Below are positions 33,228-45,629 of a DNA stretch of 64,000 bases, piece after piece (position 1 is the stretch's first letter; each line of letters starts with the position of its first letter). Location of the stretch: the NCBI RefSeq assembly GCF_037975245.1, contig NC_092570.1, forward strand, positions 3,692,001 through 3,756,000. The letters are read 5' to 3'. The notes under the pieces are model-generated. The model worked only from the letters and a program-made list of their open reading frames with translations, was not told the origin of the DNA and ran no database searches. Source of the DNA: Apostichopus japonicus. Its lineage: Eukaryota; Echinodermata; Holothuroidea; Aspidochirotida; Stichopodidae. Position numbers and translations under genes: made by a program.

Positions 33228-35362
33228 TTTACATTAGTAATGGCAAATTTGTCTTAGAACTTTATTTTAATTACCAAGGAGATTTTTCTTAAACTATTGA
33301 TTACCTTTAGCTACATCCTTACAATTTATTTTTCTTTCAGTAGGTGCCCGAAAAATCTCAGCATATTGCCCAAATTTTCACAAAAATATTTGGTTGAGGG
33401 GGGGGGGGGGGGAGGGATGGAGGGTAGCTGCGCCTTCATTTAAAAAGGCGCTATTGAGCACATTCACTTTATCGAAAGCATAAAAAATGGGAATTTATAG
33501 GTGTCATTTAATTGTTAGGTTTGTGTTATCATTGTTTGTTTTGCATGCCATAGATCGAGACAGACGGGGTGGGGAACATTTGAGTTGTGTGGGTGTGCCG
33601 TGATATAACGGGAACTGTGCATGAGTCGTAGTTATAATTAACAACAAAACTCGGACCAACGGCCGTTCGATTTGAGGATGCAGGGGACTTGTGGGTGGGG
33701 AGGATGGATGATAGTAGGGGTTGCATTGGGCTTTAGAACAATAATACCTCTCAAACTGTCCAATTACTAGCACATTAACCCCTGCCCCATCCCTTCGTAT
33801 AGCTACTCCCCTGAGAAAAAATGGCCGCTTTTCAAATTTGCGACAGTTTCACGTGATATATTGTTTTGGTAAAATCCAAAATGATGTGGTTTACAAGTTT
33901 GGAATAGGCATTGTTTACCACATATAAATGTCTGGTTCACCCAGTTTCATCTGTGTGATCAATTTACTGACGATAGAACCCCCCATTAGTAAACATATTT
34001 GACCCCGTCTGCATGGAAGATATTATGTTGACAAAATGTCATAAATAGTAACTGCTTGTTATACGTACTGTTTCAATCAGAAGATGCACAGGCTACTTTT
34101 AGTAGGCCGTGTACGGCCCATGTCATTTTAGTAGCATTCACTCAATAACATTTGCGGCAAACTGACCGTTTACATAATAATGTAATGATAGACAGCTGTA
34201 AGGCAATGTGTTACATTGAAGCTGCTCGAGACTGGGTTCCCCTTGACCCCCATAAGGGTCCTGTTGGGGGGGGGCGGAGCCCATGTCGACATGGCTTCTC
34301 ATTCCGTGCTCGCACTGGCGCATACGGCACCAGCTTGCATTACCGGTGTCGTCGGTGCCGTCCCACCCCCCCCCCCTACACCTTCCCTAATGTTGCTCTC
34401 AATTTCCTGTCTCCCCACTTCGAAATGTCTGGCGCCGCCAATCATGAGACCTAAGAGAGTTCAATGGATTAATGATGGAACATATGTGTCATAGGATCTT
34501 CATGATTTCATGTGACCTCCATAACATTGAATTTCATGTCAGCTAGTTCACTGGAAGACATATTTCCAACCAACTGACCGGTTAAAAGGGTATCAAGAGC
34601 CTCCTAGCTGAGTCCCCCTCCCCTTCCCCCCTCACTCCCACCAAAAAACCCCAGAAAGTATCATCTGTTGTAAGTTAAATTAGAAGAAAGCAATATTTAT
34701 TTTTATGCTTTGAGTTTTACATTGTCTGTGGTATTCGTGACGTGTGATTGGAGTACATGATATAATATGCATGTATACTGAAAACTAAAGAGATATGCAT
34801 GGAGGCGAAATGTCATTTAGAAATATATATTTCAAACACGGTCATACACCCTCTTAATCGGTGATCCGAACAGAGATAACGATTTCGTTGTCAAGTTGGC
34901 CCAAAGATTTGAATCAGGAATAGACTTCAACTGATGAGTAGGCTACCAACCAGAAGTTTGTCTTGGCATTATTCATTCTGCAATTAGTTTTGAATATTTA
35001 TTAACCATTTTGGAGAAGTTGTAAGGTGGATGTGAGTCACGTGATTATAAAACCCACATGCTCATAATGTTGGGATCCTGAAATACTGTACTGCAATACA
35101 ACAATAGTCTCACGGGAATGTTTTTATGTCACCCCTTCATAAGTAAAGAAAAGTTAAAGAATACTCGTTCAATGGAATTTCGTTTTAACTATCAGTCTGA
35201 TAATTTTATTGAGTTAACATCCACCCCTCTTGTCTCAACAACAGAAAAGAAACTTCCCCGCCCTATAGAAACTGCATGCAGTTTCGCTTGCTTGCAAATG
35301 AAATATACTTACTTAACATATTGTGATACCGACGCTGTATACTGGGTGACATTTAAAGACGT

Positions 35363-35365
<3 letters not shown>

Positions 35366-35432
<67 letters not shown>

Positions 35433-35570
35433 ATATATATATATATAGGATATATATATATAGGATATGTATATATATAGATATATAAAAAGATATATAA
35501 AAAGATATATATATATAGATATATAAAAAGATATATAAAACGATATATATATAGATATATAAAAAGCCAA
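35366..35570. repeat. Long TA microsatellite and degenerate gatatataaaaa satellites
   Basis: About 60 bases of pure TA (35366-35430) pass into ggatatatatatata units and then gatatataaaaagatatata units up to 35570. Long predicted frames of I/Y repeats in this span are artefacts. Confidence 0.95.
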
Positions 35571-35782
35571 AAACCCGCATTTACTCAATAAGAGATCTGA
35601 ATTCATCTCCAAGTGTCGCCACAATAGGCTCAAACCAATGAACCGTGCACGTAAGAAATAGGGTTCGTGTTCCCCATAGAATATATCCGCGCAGAGAGTA
35701 TTTGTTCAGTTGTCTGACGATCGCCACCCTAAGGGCGTGAAACTCCGAGTAACAGCTGTACTCACCAAGGCATTTACTTATA

Positions 35783-35845
35783 TGATATATAAAAAGATAT
35801 ATATTTAGATATATATATATATATATGTATATATTTACATACATG
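35783..35845. repeat. TA-rich microsatellite
   Basis: gatatataaaaagatatata and a pure TA stretch resume about 200 bp after the main array. The same unit type suggests one ancestral array interrupted by unique sequence. Confidence 0.85.
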
Positions 35846-35874
35846 ACAAGATAGGAAAAAGCTTAACCATCCGG

Positions 35875-35880
35875 TTTAAT
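35875..35880 (-). terminator. Candidate poly-A signal (ATTAAA) for the orphan gene
   Basis: Plus-strand tttaat reads ATTAAA on the minus strand, about 165 nt after the stop codon at 36045. It is the closest such hexamer downstream of the stop, but short signals like this occur by chance. Confidence 0.3.
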
Positions 35881-36044
35881 ATAATGCAGTTGCGTTACAC
35901 GCATGCCAGAATCATATATTATTTAATTGAAAACAAGTTTGTTTTTTAACATTTCCAGTGACTCCACTGGCCCTTTTGGAAATCTCGAATCATACTTGGC
36001 TTTCTTCTATATAACAGTGACAAAGCCGTTTTAAAACTATATGA

Positions 36045-39000
36045 CTAGGTCCTTCGAAACACCTTCCATCGTTTCTTCGATGTTTTGGGATTAGAATCCG
36101 CTAAATCAATGAACCCCCAGTCATTCGATTTGGACTTCTTAGATTTCTTGGCGATCATTTTGTCTACATAATCTAAGGAAGGTTCCTCCTCAGTATTAAC
36201 AACTTCCCCGGAATTAGCAATTGCTCCTTGGTTTGCTGTTTTGATCTTCTTCTCTTTCGATTTCCGACGGAAAAATGACAAAAGCTTCCTCTTCTTTGGC
36301 TTTGACGATGTCTTAGCATTAGCTTCTGTTAAGTCAGGAGATAGTGTTTCGTGAAGTTTCATTTTACTGCCAACAATTTCCAGCCTGTTCGGAGTGGTCT
36401 CCGCTTGGTCATCACCGTGAGACTCCGGCGTCGTAATAGGAGACCTCCCGCCTATGACTCGTTTATCGCCTCCTTGAGATGCATCAAAGAATTCTTCCCT
36501 CTTTCCTTCAGCTACCATGTGTTCTCCTTCATCACTTGCCATTTCAGGGAGGACGTCTCTATCCTCTTCAACGCTTCCATTGTCTAATTCAGCGTCCGTC
36601 TGTATGACTTTGGAACCATCACAATTCACTCTGGTGTCGATTTCTTCAAGTTCGTTTGTTGCAGACTCTCCTTCTCTCAACCCAGTTTCTGCATTCGACT
36701 TGGAATTGGAAGGGTCGCCAAAGATGAAACTCCATTCCGAATCACATTCTTGGCGGTTATTTTGAACGGATGATTTATGAAAGCTGTCTGCTCCATTTTC
36801 AACAATTTGGGGGTTATCACGACTCGAATCCAACTTTGTTTCTACATGTGTTGCAATATTTTCGTCAGTCGTGTTGTCGACACCACTTCCCAACGAAGTA
36901 TTTTCGAAGAAAGCTTCGTTTGTCCATATACCAGATTCATAATTACTATGAGGTGATAGTACAACGTAAGATACATCGGTGGATCCAAGAGTATTTTCCA
37001 ACTTCTCTTTGTTATTATTCTTTCGAAATCTCTGAAACCAGTCATCTTTCATGAAACTAAAACGAGAGCTTGATCTTCTGGAAAAACTACTTTCGGATGA
37101 AGAAAATTTCTCAAAAAATTCAACTTTCTCTTTCGTGGAAGAATTCAAGTTGACAAGCGCTTGCTCTCGTTTGTTTCCACGCCTTAATGGAAGCTTTTCC
37201 CAGATTGAGATTCTTGTCTTTACCTTTGAAGGGGGTGTGCACTCCTCAGTAACCAATGAACGTTCAATTTCATGAGTGGCTTCGGAAGCAGCCTCTTCAT
37301 CTGTAAATTGTGTCTTTTCATCATCTATTGTATACACATGTTCTGGAGTCTGTTGAGTGTCGGCTACGTTTTCATGAAAAGCACCTTGGGAGTAGTTTAG
37401 TTCGTTTTTACGGTCTTCTTCAAGTTGACTCTCATCAATGTCTTCACCGGCACAATTCGATTCACCGTTAGTACTTAGTACACTGTCGTCATTATTACAC
37501 GACACTATTTCATTCGCTATCTCATGAGTGGCCTCGACATTGTTGCTGTCACTGCCGTATTTCATTATTCCTTCCCAGAATGTGATTTTGGTCCTAATCG
37601 AAGGATCTGTTGACTCGGTGTCTTCCTGGATACAAACACGGGTTTTTCTGTCAGTTGTACCTTGGAGAACATTGCTCGCATCATGACCAACCTCGTTCTG
37701 GACGTTTCCCCTGGGAGACGTGTTACATAGCTGTGGACTTTCGTGTTCCAAGTTGTATTTCTCTCGACGCGATCCACATTCGTCTCTCCCATCCAGTTGG
37801 TTGTTTTTTATGTCTTTCGCTACCTCTTCAAACGTCTCTTTCATCTTTGCAATTTCATCCTTTATATAAGTAATTTCACTCATATTAAAGTCCGACAGAC
37901 TGATGACATCTTCGTTATCATCAGGCACTAAGAGGTCTTCCCAACACTGGGGCTCGTTAGTGTTCTGTCTTACATCCGCACTCTCGGTAGGGCTGCTTTC
38001 AGAGGCAGCTTGTTGCGCAATTGTCAAGACATCACTAACAACATCCTCAGCTGCCTCATGTATACTACGTGCCGGAGATGACTTGCGACTCTGCAGTTCA
38101 ACTGCATCTATGTCGTCTTCATTCACTACATCCTCCTTCGTGAATCTCCGGCGAACGCGACGAGGTGTACCGATTAAACTATGGAAGTTCGTGGTGACGG
38201 TGCAAGTGTCATAATTCTCGTCAAGATTCTGGTCGGTTTGGCCATCATTGCTTTCTTGACATGTCGATATTTCCAAAGGGGTGACGTCGGTCAGAGCACT
38301 ATAGTTCTGGCTATCATGGAATCTCTCGTCAGTAAGTGACATTCCGTATGAGGTGTCTTCATGTGATTGTTCAAACCCATCAGATAGCTTCGCAGGCATA
38401 GATATAGTGTCTTCAAAATTGGAGGTATTACAATCGTTCGCTGATTTTCGCTTTGGGTAGGGAGTAGATACAAATTTAGGTTGTTGTTCTTCCAAAAGTC
38501 TATCAGTAGTTGCAGAATCCACTGCGTCTTCTTCCCAAAACACGAAATCCTTCGAGAAGCGAACATCCCCCTTTTGAAGATCCGCGTAACTCAGGAAACA
38601 GTCCTGAAGAACGTTTTCTACAGTGAGGACACTAACAGCTTTACGCATCACGTCTCCCACAAGTGTGTGCGACGCAGTCTTATCCTGCGTACCATCCGCA
38701 GGTTTGCCACCACCATACTTCGCTCGTGGCTTTTTTCTGTCATTGGCGTCATCAACAATTTCGGACTTTTCAGATTCAAAAGGAGGCTTGTTTGGCCAAG
38801 TCAACCTTTTACGCCGACTCTTGAACTTAAGACGTACATCCTTCGAAGATAATGCATGGTCGGAATTTGATCTCCGTCCGAATGTACGGGTATCGAAACC
38901 GAAAACGGGACGATCTTCATCTTTCTCGTATTTTGAAAAATGTCCACTAGCTGTAACTTTCTTGTTTGGCGTTACTGGCTCCTTATGCATCGATTCTAAG

Positions 39001-39410
39001 ATATCGTCACATGACTTTACGGCAACAATCCTGTCTTCATTTTCTTGGACACAATCAAGATGTATCACCTCATCATCATCATCATCATTATAATTAGAGT
39101 AGAACTGGGCGGAGAAATTCTGGATGTTACGAGTTGGGTTTCCGTCTTCATCTTCTTCGTTGATGACGCCGTCATTTGGTTTAGGACTTCGGTCAAAGGT
39201 CGAATGCCAACCACTCCGAATTGCATCCATGATTCCAACGACACGTACTCGACGAGGTTGATTTTCAAGAGATACTAACTGCTGATGACGTATCCCGTCG
39301 TCAACGTCACCGTCAACGAAGAGTTCATCAGCAGTGAAGTATTCGTTTGAAGATGACCGTTGACTTGATACAGTGCTGCCCTCAATATTCATTTCTTCTC
39401 CACGTTTCAT
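36045..39410 (-). CDS. Uncharacterised 1121-aa acidic/Ser-rich protein, single coding exon
   Basis: The frame is uninterrupted from ATG at 39410 to TAG at 36045. The base just before the ATG follows a clear acceptor (CTTATTTCAG then G), so the coding exon is spliced to an upstream leader. I recognise no family. Visible features: an Asp run (about 107-113) in a strongly acidic N-terminal third; a basic patch KFKSRRKRLTWP (about 197-208); a repeated motif RTKITFWEGI (about 605) and KTRISIWEKL (about 730), with a weaker FVFWEED (about 290); paired ATHEI segments; a Ser-rich SSSESSFSRRSSSRFSF block (about 775-790); and a basic tail with KKRKLLSFFRRKSKEKK (about 1035-1055) ending KKRWKVFRRT. No signal peptide or membrane helix is evident. 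It is probably an intrinsically disordered nuclear or cytoskeletal protein; that is inference. Normal codon use and length argue against a chance frame. Confidence 0.88.
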   Translation of the reverse strand: MKRGEEMNIEGSTVSSQRSSSNEYFTADELFVDGDVDDGIRHQQLVSLENQPRRVRVVGIMDAIRSGWHSTFDRSPKPNDGVINEEDEDGNPTRNIQNFSAQFYSNYNDDDDDEVIHLDCVQENEDRIVAVKSCDDILESMHKEPVTPNKKVTASGHFSKYEKDEDRPVFGFDTRTFGRRSNSDHALSSKDVRLKFKSRRKRLTWPNKPPFESEKSEIVDDANDRKKPRAKYGGGKPADGTQDKTASHTLVGDVMRKAVSVLTVENVLQDCFLSYADLQKGDVRFSKDFVFWEEDAVDSATTDRLLEEQQPKFVSTPYPKRKSANDCNTSNFEDTISMPAKLSDGFEQSHEDTSYGMSLTDERFHDSQNYSALTDVTPLEISTCQESNDGQTDQNLDENYDTCTVTTNFHSLIGTPRRVRRRFTKEDVVNEDDIDAVELQSRKSSPARSIHEAAEDVVSDVLTIAQQAASESSPTESADVRQNTNEPQCWEDLLVPDDNEDVISLSDFNMSEITYIKDEIAKMKETFEEVAKDIKNNQLDGRDECGSRREKYNLEHESPQLCNTSPRGNVQNEVGHDASNVLQGTTDRKTRVCIQEDTESTDPSIRTKITFWEGIMKYGSDSNNVEATHEIANEIVSCNNDDSVLSTNGESNCAGEDIDESQLEEDRKNELNYSQGAFHENVADTQQTPEHVYTIDDEKTQFTDEEAASEATHEIERSLVTEECTPPSKVKTRISIWEKLPLRRGNKREQALVNLNSSTKEKVEFFEKFSSSESSFSRRSSSRFSFMKDDWFQRFRKNNNKEKLENTLGSTDVSYVVLSPHSNYESGIWTNEAFFENTSLGSGVDNTTDENIATHVETKLDSSRDNPQIVENGADSFHKSSVQNNRQECDSEWSFIFGDPSNSKSNAETGLREGESATNELEEIDTRVNCDGSKVIQTDAELDNGSVEEDRDVLPEMASDEGEHMVAEGKREEFFDASQGGDKRVIGGRSPITTPESHGDDQAETTPNRLEIVGSKMKLHETLSPDLTEANAKTSSKPKKRKLLSFFRRKSKEKKIKTANQGAIANSGEVVNTEEEPSLDYVDKMIAKKSKKSKSNDWGFIDLADSNPKTSKKRWKVFRRT

Positions 39411-39811
39411 CCTGAAATAAGCGGATAAAGCATTCAGTGGTCAGTGGCTATAACTGGTACTTTAAGGTTATTAACGATTATATATACTGAATTTTACTTT
39501 ACAATCAAAATTTTGTTGGAAACAGGGTAGGTACGCATGGAATTTTATATAGTATCATATTTGCCTACCCGCCACATGCACCCCAGCCCACAAAAAAGAG
39601 AATCAAACAAGATGACTTGATGACAATCAAAAGAAGTGTTTTACTGTCTGTGCCTGGCAACTCCGTCTTCGTGTATTCAATTTTAATTGAAACTTTCACA
39701 ATTTCATCGATAATTTTTTCATAGTTTATTTCAAGTTTTGTTATTATTACATTCCCAAAATTGTACTCTTTGTTTCTTAATATTTCCACTATTTACACTA
39801 ATTGTTCGAAA

Positions 39812-39900
39812 ATCATCATCGTCATCGTCGTCGTCGTCATCGTCATCGTCATCGTCATCATCATCATCATAATCATCATCATAATAATCATAATAATCAT
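39812..39900. repeat. Trinucleotide repeat (ATC/GTC; GAT/GAC on the gene strand)
   Basis: About 90 bases of tcatcgtcatcgtcgtcgtc type units pass into tcatcatcataatcataat. On the minus strand this is GAT/GAC, the same triplets that encode the Asp run of the orphan protein 700 bp further on, but here it lies in the presumed leader intron. Confidence 0.9.
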
Positions 39901-40522
39901 AATTCCATTATATCCTCATGCAGGATAAGACTTTTTGTAACAAAATTTCGTTCCTCAACATTTTGATGAGCAAAACTAACATTTTAGAGATCTACTTAAT
40001 TGTCGAATTTTCGACTGATAATATGGCAATTTTGACATATGTCGAAATCCGCATGCAGACTAGTTTGATATCACCGTTGCTTATCTTGAGCTGTCGATTT
40101 AATTATTTTGTATTTAATTGAAGTCATTCCTTTCTATTAAAAATTTGAAACGTAAAGTGTTGAAATTTGGTATTTCATTGTCTGAACATGTCAAAATTTC
40201 GATGACCGAAGCAATGGAATCTTTCTAGCCTAGGCTAGCCCTATTAGACTGATATATGCGATAGCCTATATCTAATGAGTATGCCTAACATCAATCCTAT
40301 GGCAAACTTTATGAATACCATCGAAACAAATGTAAACCTAACGAAAGTTAAGACAGCTTGTTAAAAGTAAATAAGAGCCTAACCGTTTCGCCTAACTAAA
40401 GTTAGTTTTTTCGGTCTATGACGATCGGAAGCAATGTGCGATAACATGAAAGTAATTACTAACGCTTCAGCGCATTTCCTTTTGACGTTAAGTCAAAATG
40501 TTACTTTTTAAGTCGAAAACTC

Positions 40523-40790
40523 ACTTGATTATTAGAACAGGAATGCCTTGGAAAACAATATAAATTTTCTGTCGAGCTGACGATAACGGAGTTCTGCAAA
40601 TGTGTTTACATTTAACCACATAGCGTATCGAAATGATGTGCGTATAACGCCTCTTTTGTGCGCGTAGCATGTAGAAGCGTTTGTCATCAGATTTAGGACC
40701 AATGCGCGCAGAGCGGTTGACGATGTGTCCACACATATAGCGCAAGACAATATATTATGTTACAAAGCCGAAGGCGCTAGATATTTGACT
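40523..40790 (-). promoter_or_regulatory. Candidate leader exon and promoter of the orphan gene
   Basis: A good donor (AATCAA then GTGAGT) lies at 40522/40523 and would pair with the acceptor before the ATG at 39410. The upstream 200 bp is richer in CpG (gcgcgtagc, tgcgcgcagagcgg) than its surroundings, as at many promoters. An upstream frame (from about 40745) is open through the donor and would join the main frame in phase (AA + G, Lys, then Met). A longer N-terminus therefore cannot be excluded, though the residues look non-coding. Confidence 0.35.
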
Positions 40791-41312
40791 TCAATCTTCT
40801 GGAAAAAGTGAAGCCGTAGTGTCACTTATTTTGGTTGCGGAGTATATTTTCACGTATGACCCCATGATAACCGTATTCATATATTCATTAGGTCAGCGTC
40901 AAAAACGATAGGGAATATACCAAGTATGACAAATATCCATCACTCCGTTGAGTTATCGCGGAAAAAAGCAAGTGACACAGATGCACACACCCACACACAC
41001 ATAAACTTGATTGTATTAGGTCCTGAGCTACCATGCCAGCAAGGAACCGAAAAAGGCAACTCTAAAGCGCTAGATCCAAGACTCTTATTTACTACTTACA
41101 CAAAGAGGTCAAACCAGTTAGACACGTGCGCCTGCACACGTACGAATTTGACAATATGATTTCTTGCAGCGCATTCGTACGTATAAACTTAACGATGAAG
41201 ACAATTATTGCGCGTGTACGCACGGATATTCGTTTGACTTGGCTCCTTGACCCCGAAACTAGCCAGGGCAGTATTTTCTTTCAATTGTTGATTCAATCTC
41301 TCAGCGGGAGTC

Positions 41313-41392
41313 TATGTGTGTGTGTGTGTGTGTGTGGTGGGGGCCGTAAGTGTGCGTGTGTGTGCGTGTGTGTGTGTGGGGGGGGGGGGACC
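41313..41392. repeat. GT microsatellite with G runs
   Basis: Two GT/GC tracts each end in a G run (about 41337 and 41379). Confidence 0.88.
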
Positions 41393-44300
41393 TCTCTACC
41401 GGTAAAAGGTGTAAGCTGACAACCTCGACGGCTGTATTTCTGGGTAGAATGTTGGCTCCAATTGTGAAAATAACTCTCAATATATCACGCCAGCATATTT
41501 ATGGTAAACTGTTTATAGAACGTGGCCTTTTCTAAACAGGTCTGATAATCATCAATTGTTTCACTCCCCCCTTAACTAAATGTTGTCGACAACGGTGTAA
41601 ATTATAAACATTAAACCATAAAACGATAATGAGAACACACCGTGATTTCTATCGGAATTCCGATAGATTTCTTTGTTTAAAGGTCAATGTAAAGTATTGA
41701 AGGTAAATATGCTAGAAAGTCAATTAATGGTCACCAATATTAATATTTTAGCTGCAAGCATTTATAACTGTCACTGTTAACAGTTACTTACCTACACTGA
41801 GATATTTAATTGTCTATCTAAATAATCCTCGATGACTAAATTAATTTCAAGGTTCAAAGTATATTTGAACACTTCGAGCAATTTTGACCGAAAATTCTCC
41901 TTGCCATTACTAAAGGCGTTTAAATAAACCGACAATAACAAACACAAACAGCTATTAGTTGCATGCCTTGTCATTTTATTCGTTAGTTGATGGTTGTGTT
42001 TGACACTATTGACATTAAAGTATATCAAACTATATTGCATAAACAAGTACGACTCATTTGATCAATGGAAAACCTATGCAGAGAAAGTAGTTGCTTACAA
42101 AAGTTATACTAATTCTTTGATACTTAACGTGCATATATGATCCTCATATCTTTGTAATTGATATGGTATTTTGTTCAGGATTGGGTTAAGGCACTTAAAC
42201 TGGTCTATTGCATGTGTAAATCCTAAGGCACTTTTGGGCAAATGCATTTAAATTTGGCACGTTACATACATTCAAAACTTTACACGAATTTAAACCAGTT
42301 TCTCAGAAGTGTTTTACAACCAACATGCACCCAGAAGGATGGAAGTTTGATAAAGATATCTTGTAACCATACGTTGGAAGGTATTGTATTGAATCACTCA
42401 CAGTTATTCTAGCAATATTACTGTGCATAAAGTAAGAAAGAAATATTAATAATAATATTACAACAACAACAACAAACAAACAAACTCCTTCCTGCAATAT
42501 AATTGCATATACAATTTCCATCAGCTGGTATAATTTCAGTTTTTTAAGCTACTAAACGAAGACTTTGAAAGATTCTGTCCTGGTTTTTCATGAAAAAAAA
42601 AAAAAAATGTATCCTAAAAAAAGGTGTTTAATCTCGTAAGTGTTATGTTGGATGAACATGTTTATCTGAGATTGCTATTAAAATCATAATCACAACCACT
42701 TATTGAAAGTTGACAAAGTTTTAAAATACAGATTAATTATCACTATAAGCTACTGTTGGCAATCTCTGTACGTTCGCTCACACACCAGAAGAAATACAGA
42801 TTTCATGCTTGTGTCACTTACTTAACAAAAACTTGTAAGGGCGTTAAGAAAGATTTTTTGGACTTTGATTTTCATAAATTTACCAAATGATATTTGATAA
42901 TAAAATCCCATAACTATACCTATCATTCTAGCTTGACTATGCAAATTTTAATTTCGCACAATGCATCAGTAACAGTTCACGGTGACACGATCCTAAGAAA
43001 GTGCTCGCACGCATGCGTACAAGCTAGATGGACTTGCTAAAGACGAACTAACTGGGTGATTGACTACGTTCATGGGTCCACTTTTGCAGTTTGCCCGCTT
43101 GAAACACATTCTTGGAAAAACACAAGAATAAGGGGCTTAAACACTTATTTTTTGGGGGGGGACTTGAACCTTCAAAAATATGTTTCATAGGATCTATTCT
43201 TTAACAAACTACGAACGAAATTGCACTAATAGTGATGGACTCATTGTAGCACTATAATCTGCAATCAGAGACTGCATATTGTCAAGTTTTGCGGAACGAG
43301 ATAGAACTGGTTAGAGTTCCTCTATACTCTATAAAGGAACTCTAGGACTGGTATGATGACAGCGCCCTCTATTATTGAGACACTCATCTAACCCTACCGT
43401 ACTTTGATGAAACATTGTTTGAAGAAGATTATCTTATTGCAATCATTTACAATTATTATTTTATTTTTGAGTAATACTCTGTAGATTTTGCTGTACAAAC
43501 TGAAAAAGAGCACCCTTAAAAGAAGTTAAAAAAGTAAAGACAAAAAGAGAAAGCTGGCATTACAAAGACTTCTGTTGATCATGTGAAAGGCAAAATGATA
43601 GATAACAAATTAAACAATTTCAGTTATTTTGAAAGCAAAGCAGACCAAACGATAGACAAGAAATATACCTTAAAGCACAGCCAACAATACTTTTGTTGAT
43701 TGATTGAATTTACATAACTATGCAATGAATACTGATCATCCAATCATTTTGATACAGATATTTTTAGTATATTTACAGTGCGACTTAAGTGCGACTTACA
43801 GTGCGATTCTAAAGTACAATACAATACAAATCATAAAATTAAAATACAATACTTCCCTCCATTGTGTCATCCTTATCTCAAATAATATTTGATTGCTACC
43901 GTTAAATTTCGATAAAAACGTCTGTTCTTCCAACATCCACTGTCAGAATTTTCAGCAAGTAGAAAAAGGGCTGGGATTGCAGTGAAAAAAGTTTTACACA
44001 ATTATGGCACCAACTTCCAATTAAAATTTAAGTTAGTTCCTTTTAAGCCTCCATTCAAAATGCTGTAGCCAGATGCATTCACAAAATATCATCAACTTTG
44101 AAAAATTAAAAAATATGATAATAATTAATAACTTTACCTTGATACAAAAATGAAATGAGGATGTGGGTTTATCCCACAGATGTAGCAAAATCTGCAGCAT
44201 TCTCGTTTCAGCCACCAGAATATCTCTTTAAGTTTAAATAACAGAAACTAGTACTGTTCATTATTTCCTTAAGTTACATTCAGTATTACTGCAGTACAAC

Positions 44301-44802
44301 ACTTAACATTAAGGCACTATGTGTGGTAGGCTGTTCAATGACTCATATTACCAGTTATGAATAATATTCTCTTATAAAAAGCATGTAAGGCAGTTTGATA
44401 TATATCAGTCAGACAAGGAAGGTTGTATGCATAGCAGATTGTTAATGACGATTTCAGAATAGAGCTACCCCTAGGGTGGGGGGGGGGAATAGGTTCAGAT
44501 ACCTGTTGTCATAAGTTCTTATATCACGGAGTTAAATAGTTCCTTCCATTCATCAGTATTTGACAACTCAGCTACTTTCGTTAACTATAGTTTATCCAAA
44601 CAAGGATATTTAATAACGATAATAAAGACCACGTGACTATATTCAGCAGTTTCCTGAAATTCTTTAAATGATACACACTCACTTTCTGAATTGACTAACT
44701 TTCATTACTCCCCTAACATTTAAAAAAAGGGAAGTAAAATAAACAAAACGAAAAAATGAGGAAATCCTGAGGTCTGATATGCAATGACTTGCTCTATTAA
44801 TG

Positions 44803-44840
44803 CACACACACACACACACATATGCACGCACGCACACACA
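44803..44840. repeat. CA microsatellite
   Basis: About nine CA units followed by a gcacgcacgcacacac stretch. Confidence 0.9.
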
Positions 44841-45629
44841 TTATTTCATTTATGAGTCATCCCGTTACAAGGCAAAGAACATGTTAAGTTGAAACCCTAC
44901 ATCAATATAACTGACAACCCTACATCAGCATAACTGCTATATATAGCAAATCTTGTAGGCAGCAAATATTCTTAACATTCAAACTAAAATGAAACTACCC
45001 CACCACACTTGGTATGTGCAAATCGATAGCATCAAATCTTGGAAGTATTGCATATCATTACAAGGATGATTGGAATGTAAAAAAAAATGGAAAACAAGAT
45101 CATTATAATATTCACATAGTATCAGCATCTCTTGAAAAAAAGCAAAACTTGGTTTTAAGTGATAAACATAATTTGCAGAAAGAAATGAATTCTTGGAATA
45201 ATTTTAAAGACAATTTTAAGACGTACGATCAACGCACTTTGTACACCGTTTGGCTCGTATCCTAGATACAAATCTCAACTATTTCAGCAAAACTTTTCAA
45301 ATGAGATCATAGATTGAACAGGTCAACAGATATACATTGGTCATGCAAACAATTGTTACATTAATGTTAACTAGACGAACAGATTGCAATATTGCTACAC
45401 ATGACAAAATATGAAGTTAGAATGAATAAGTTAGCACCAAAGAACTCCACCTCTCTCTCTCTCTCTTTGTTCAACATCCTGATTGACCCAGCCAATCTAT
45501 ATACCGGTAGCCATCTCATGTCAAGGAAAGTCAGTCATCTTGTATTTAACAGATAGAGTCCTGTGTCCTACATCTGGAATACATAACATGCTCTTGCACA
45601 TTCGTATCCCGGGATTAAGATGATGATGA

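Larger units (their letters stand above)
31331..36044. other. 5' flank of PLSCR and 3' flank of the orphan gene
   Basis: There is no supported coding exon. It holds a palindrome-rich TAGGCCTA patch (31525-31665), a possible PLSCR leader exon (32098-32150), a GT/G run (32787-32818), the second copy of a dispersed repeat (33118-33227), further long G runs (33139, 33399), a short CpG- and GC-rich patch (34210-34450), a long TA microsatellite with degenerate satellites (35366-35570) and another TA tract (35783-35845). Confidence 0.6.
39411..45629. other. Leader/promoter side of the orphan gene and intergenic DNA
   Basis: No supported coding exon. It includes a trinucleotide repeat (39812-39900), a likely leader exon/promoter (40523-40790), a GT/G tract (41313-41392), a CA tract (44803-44840) and a CT tract (45450-45467). 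41.4-44.8 kb is plain AT-rich sequence. The 3' UTR of the FYVE gene must start at 45629, but I could not identify its poly-A signal. Confidence 0.6.

Noticed and set aside
35118-35633. Frames of alternating Ile/Tyr on both strands
   Set aside because: Pure translation of the TA microsatellite.
45014-45265. 83-codon plus-strand frame
   Set aside because: AT-rich, Lys/Asn-rich, no family match and no context; likely chance.
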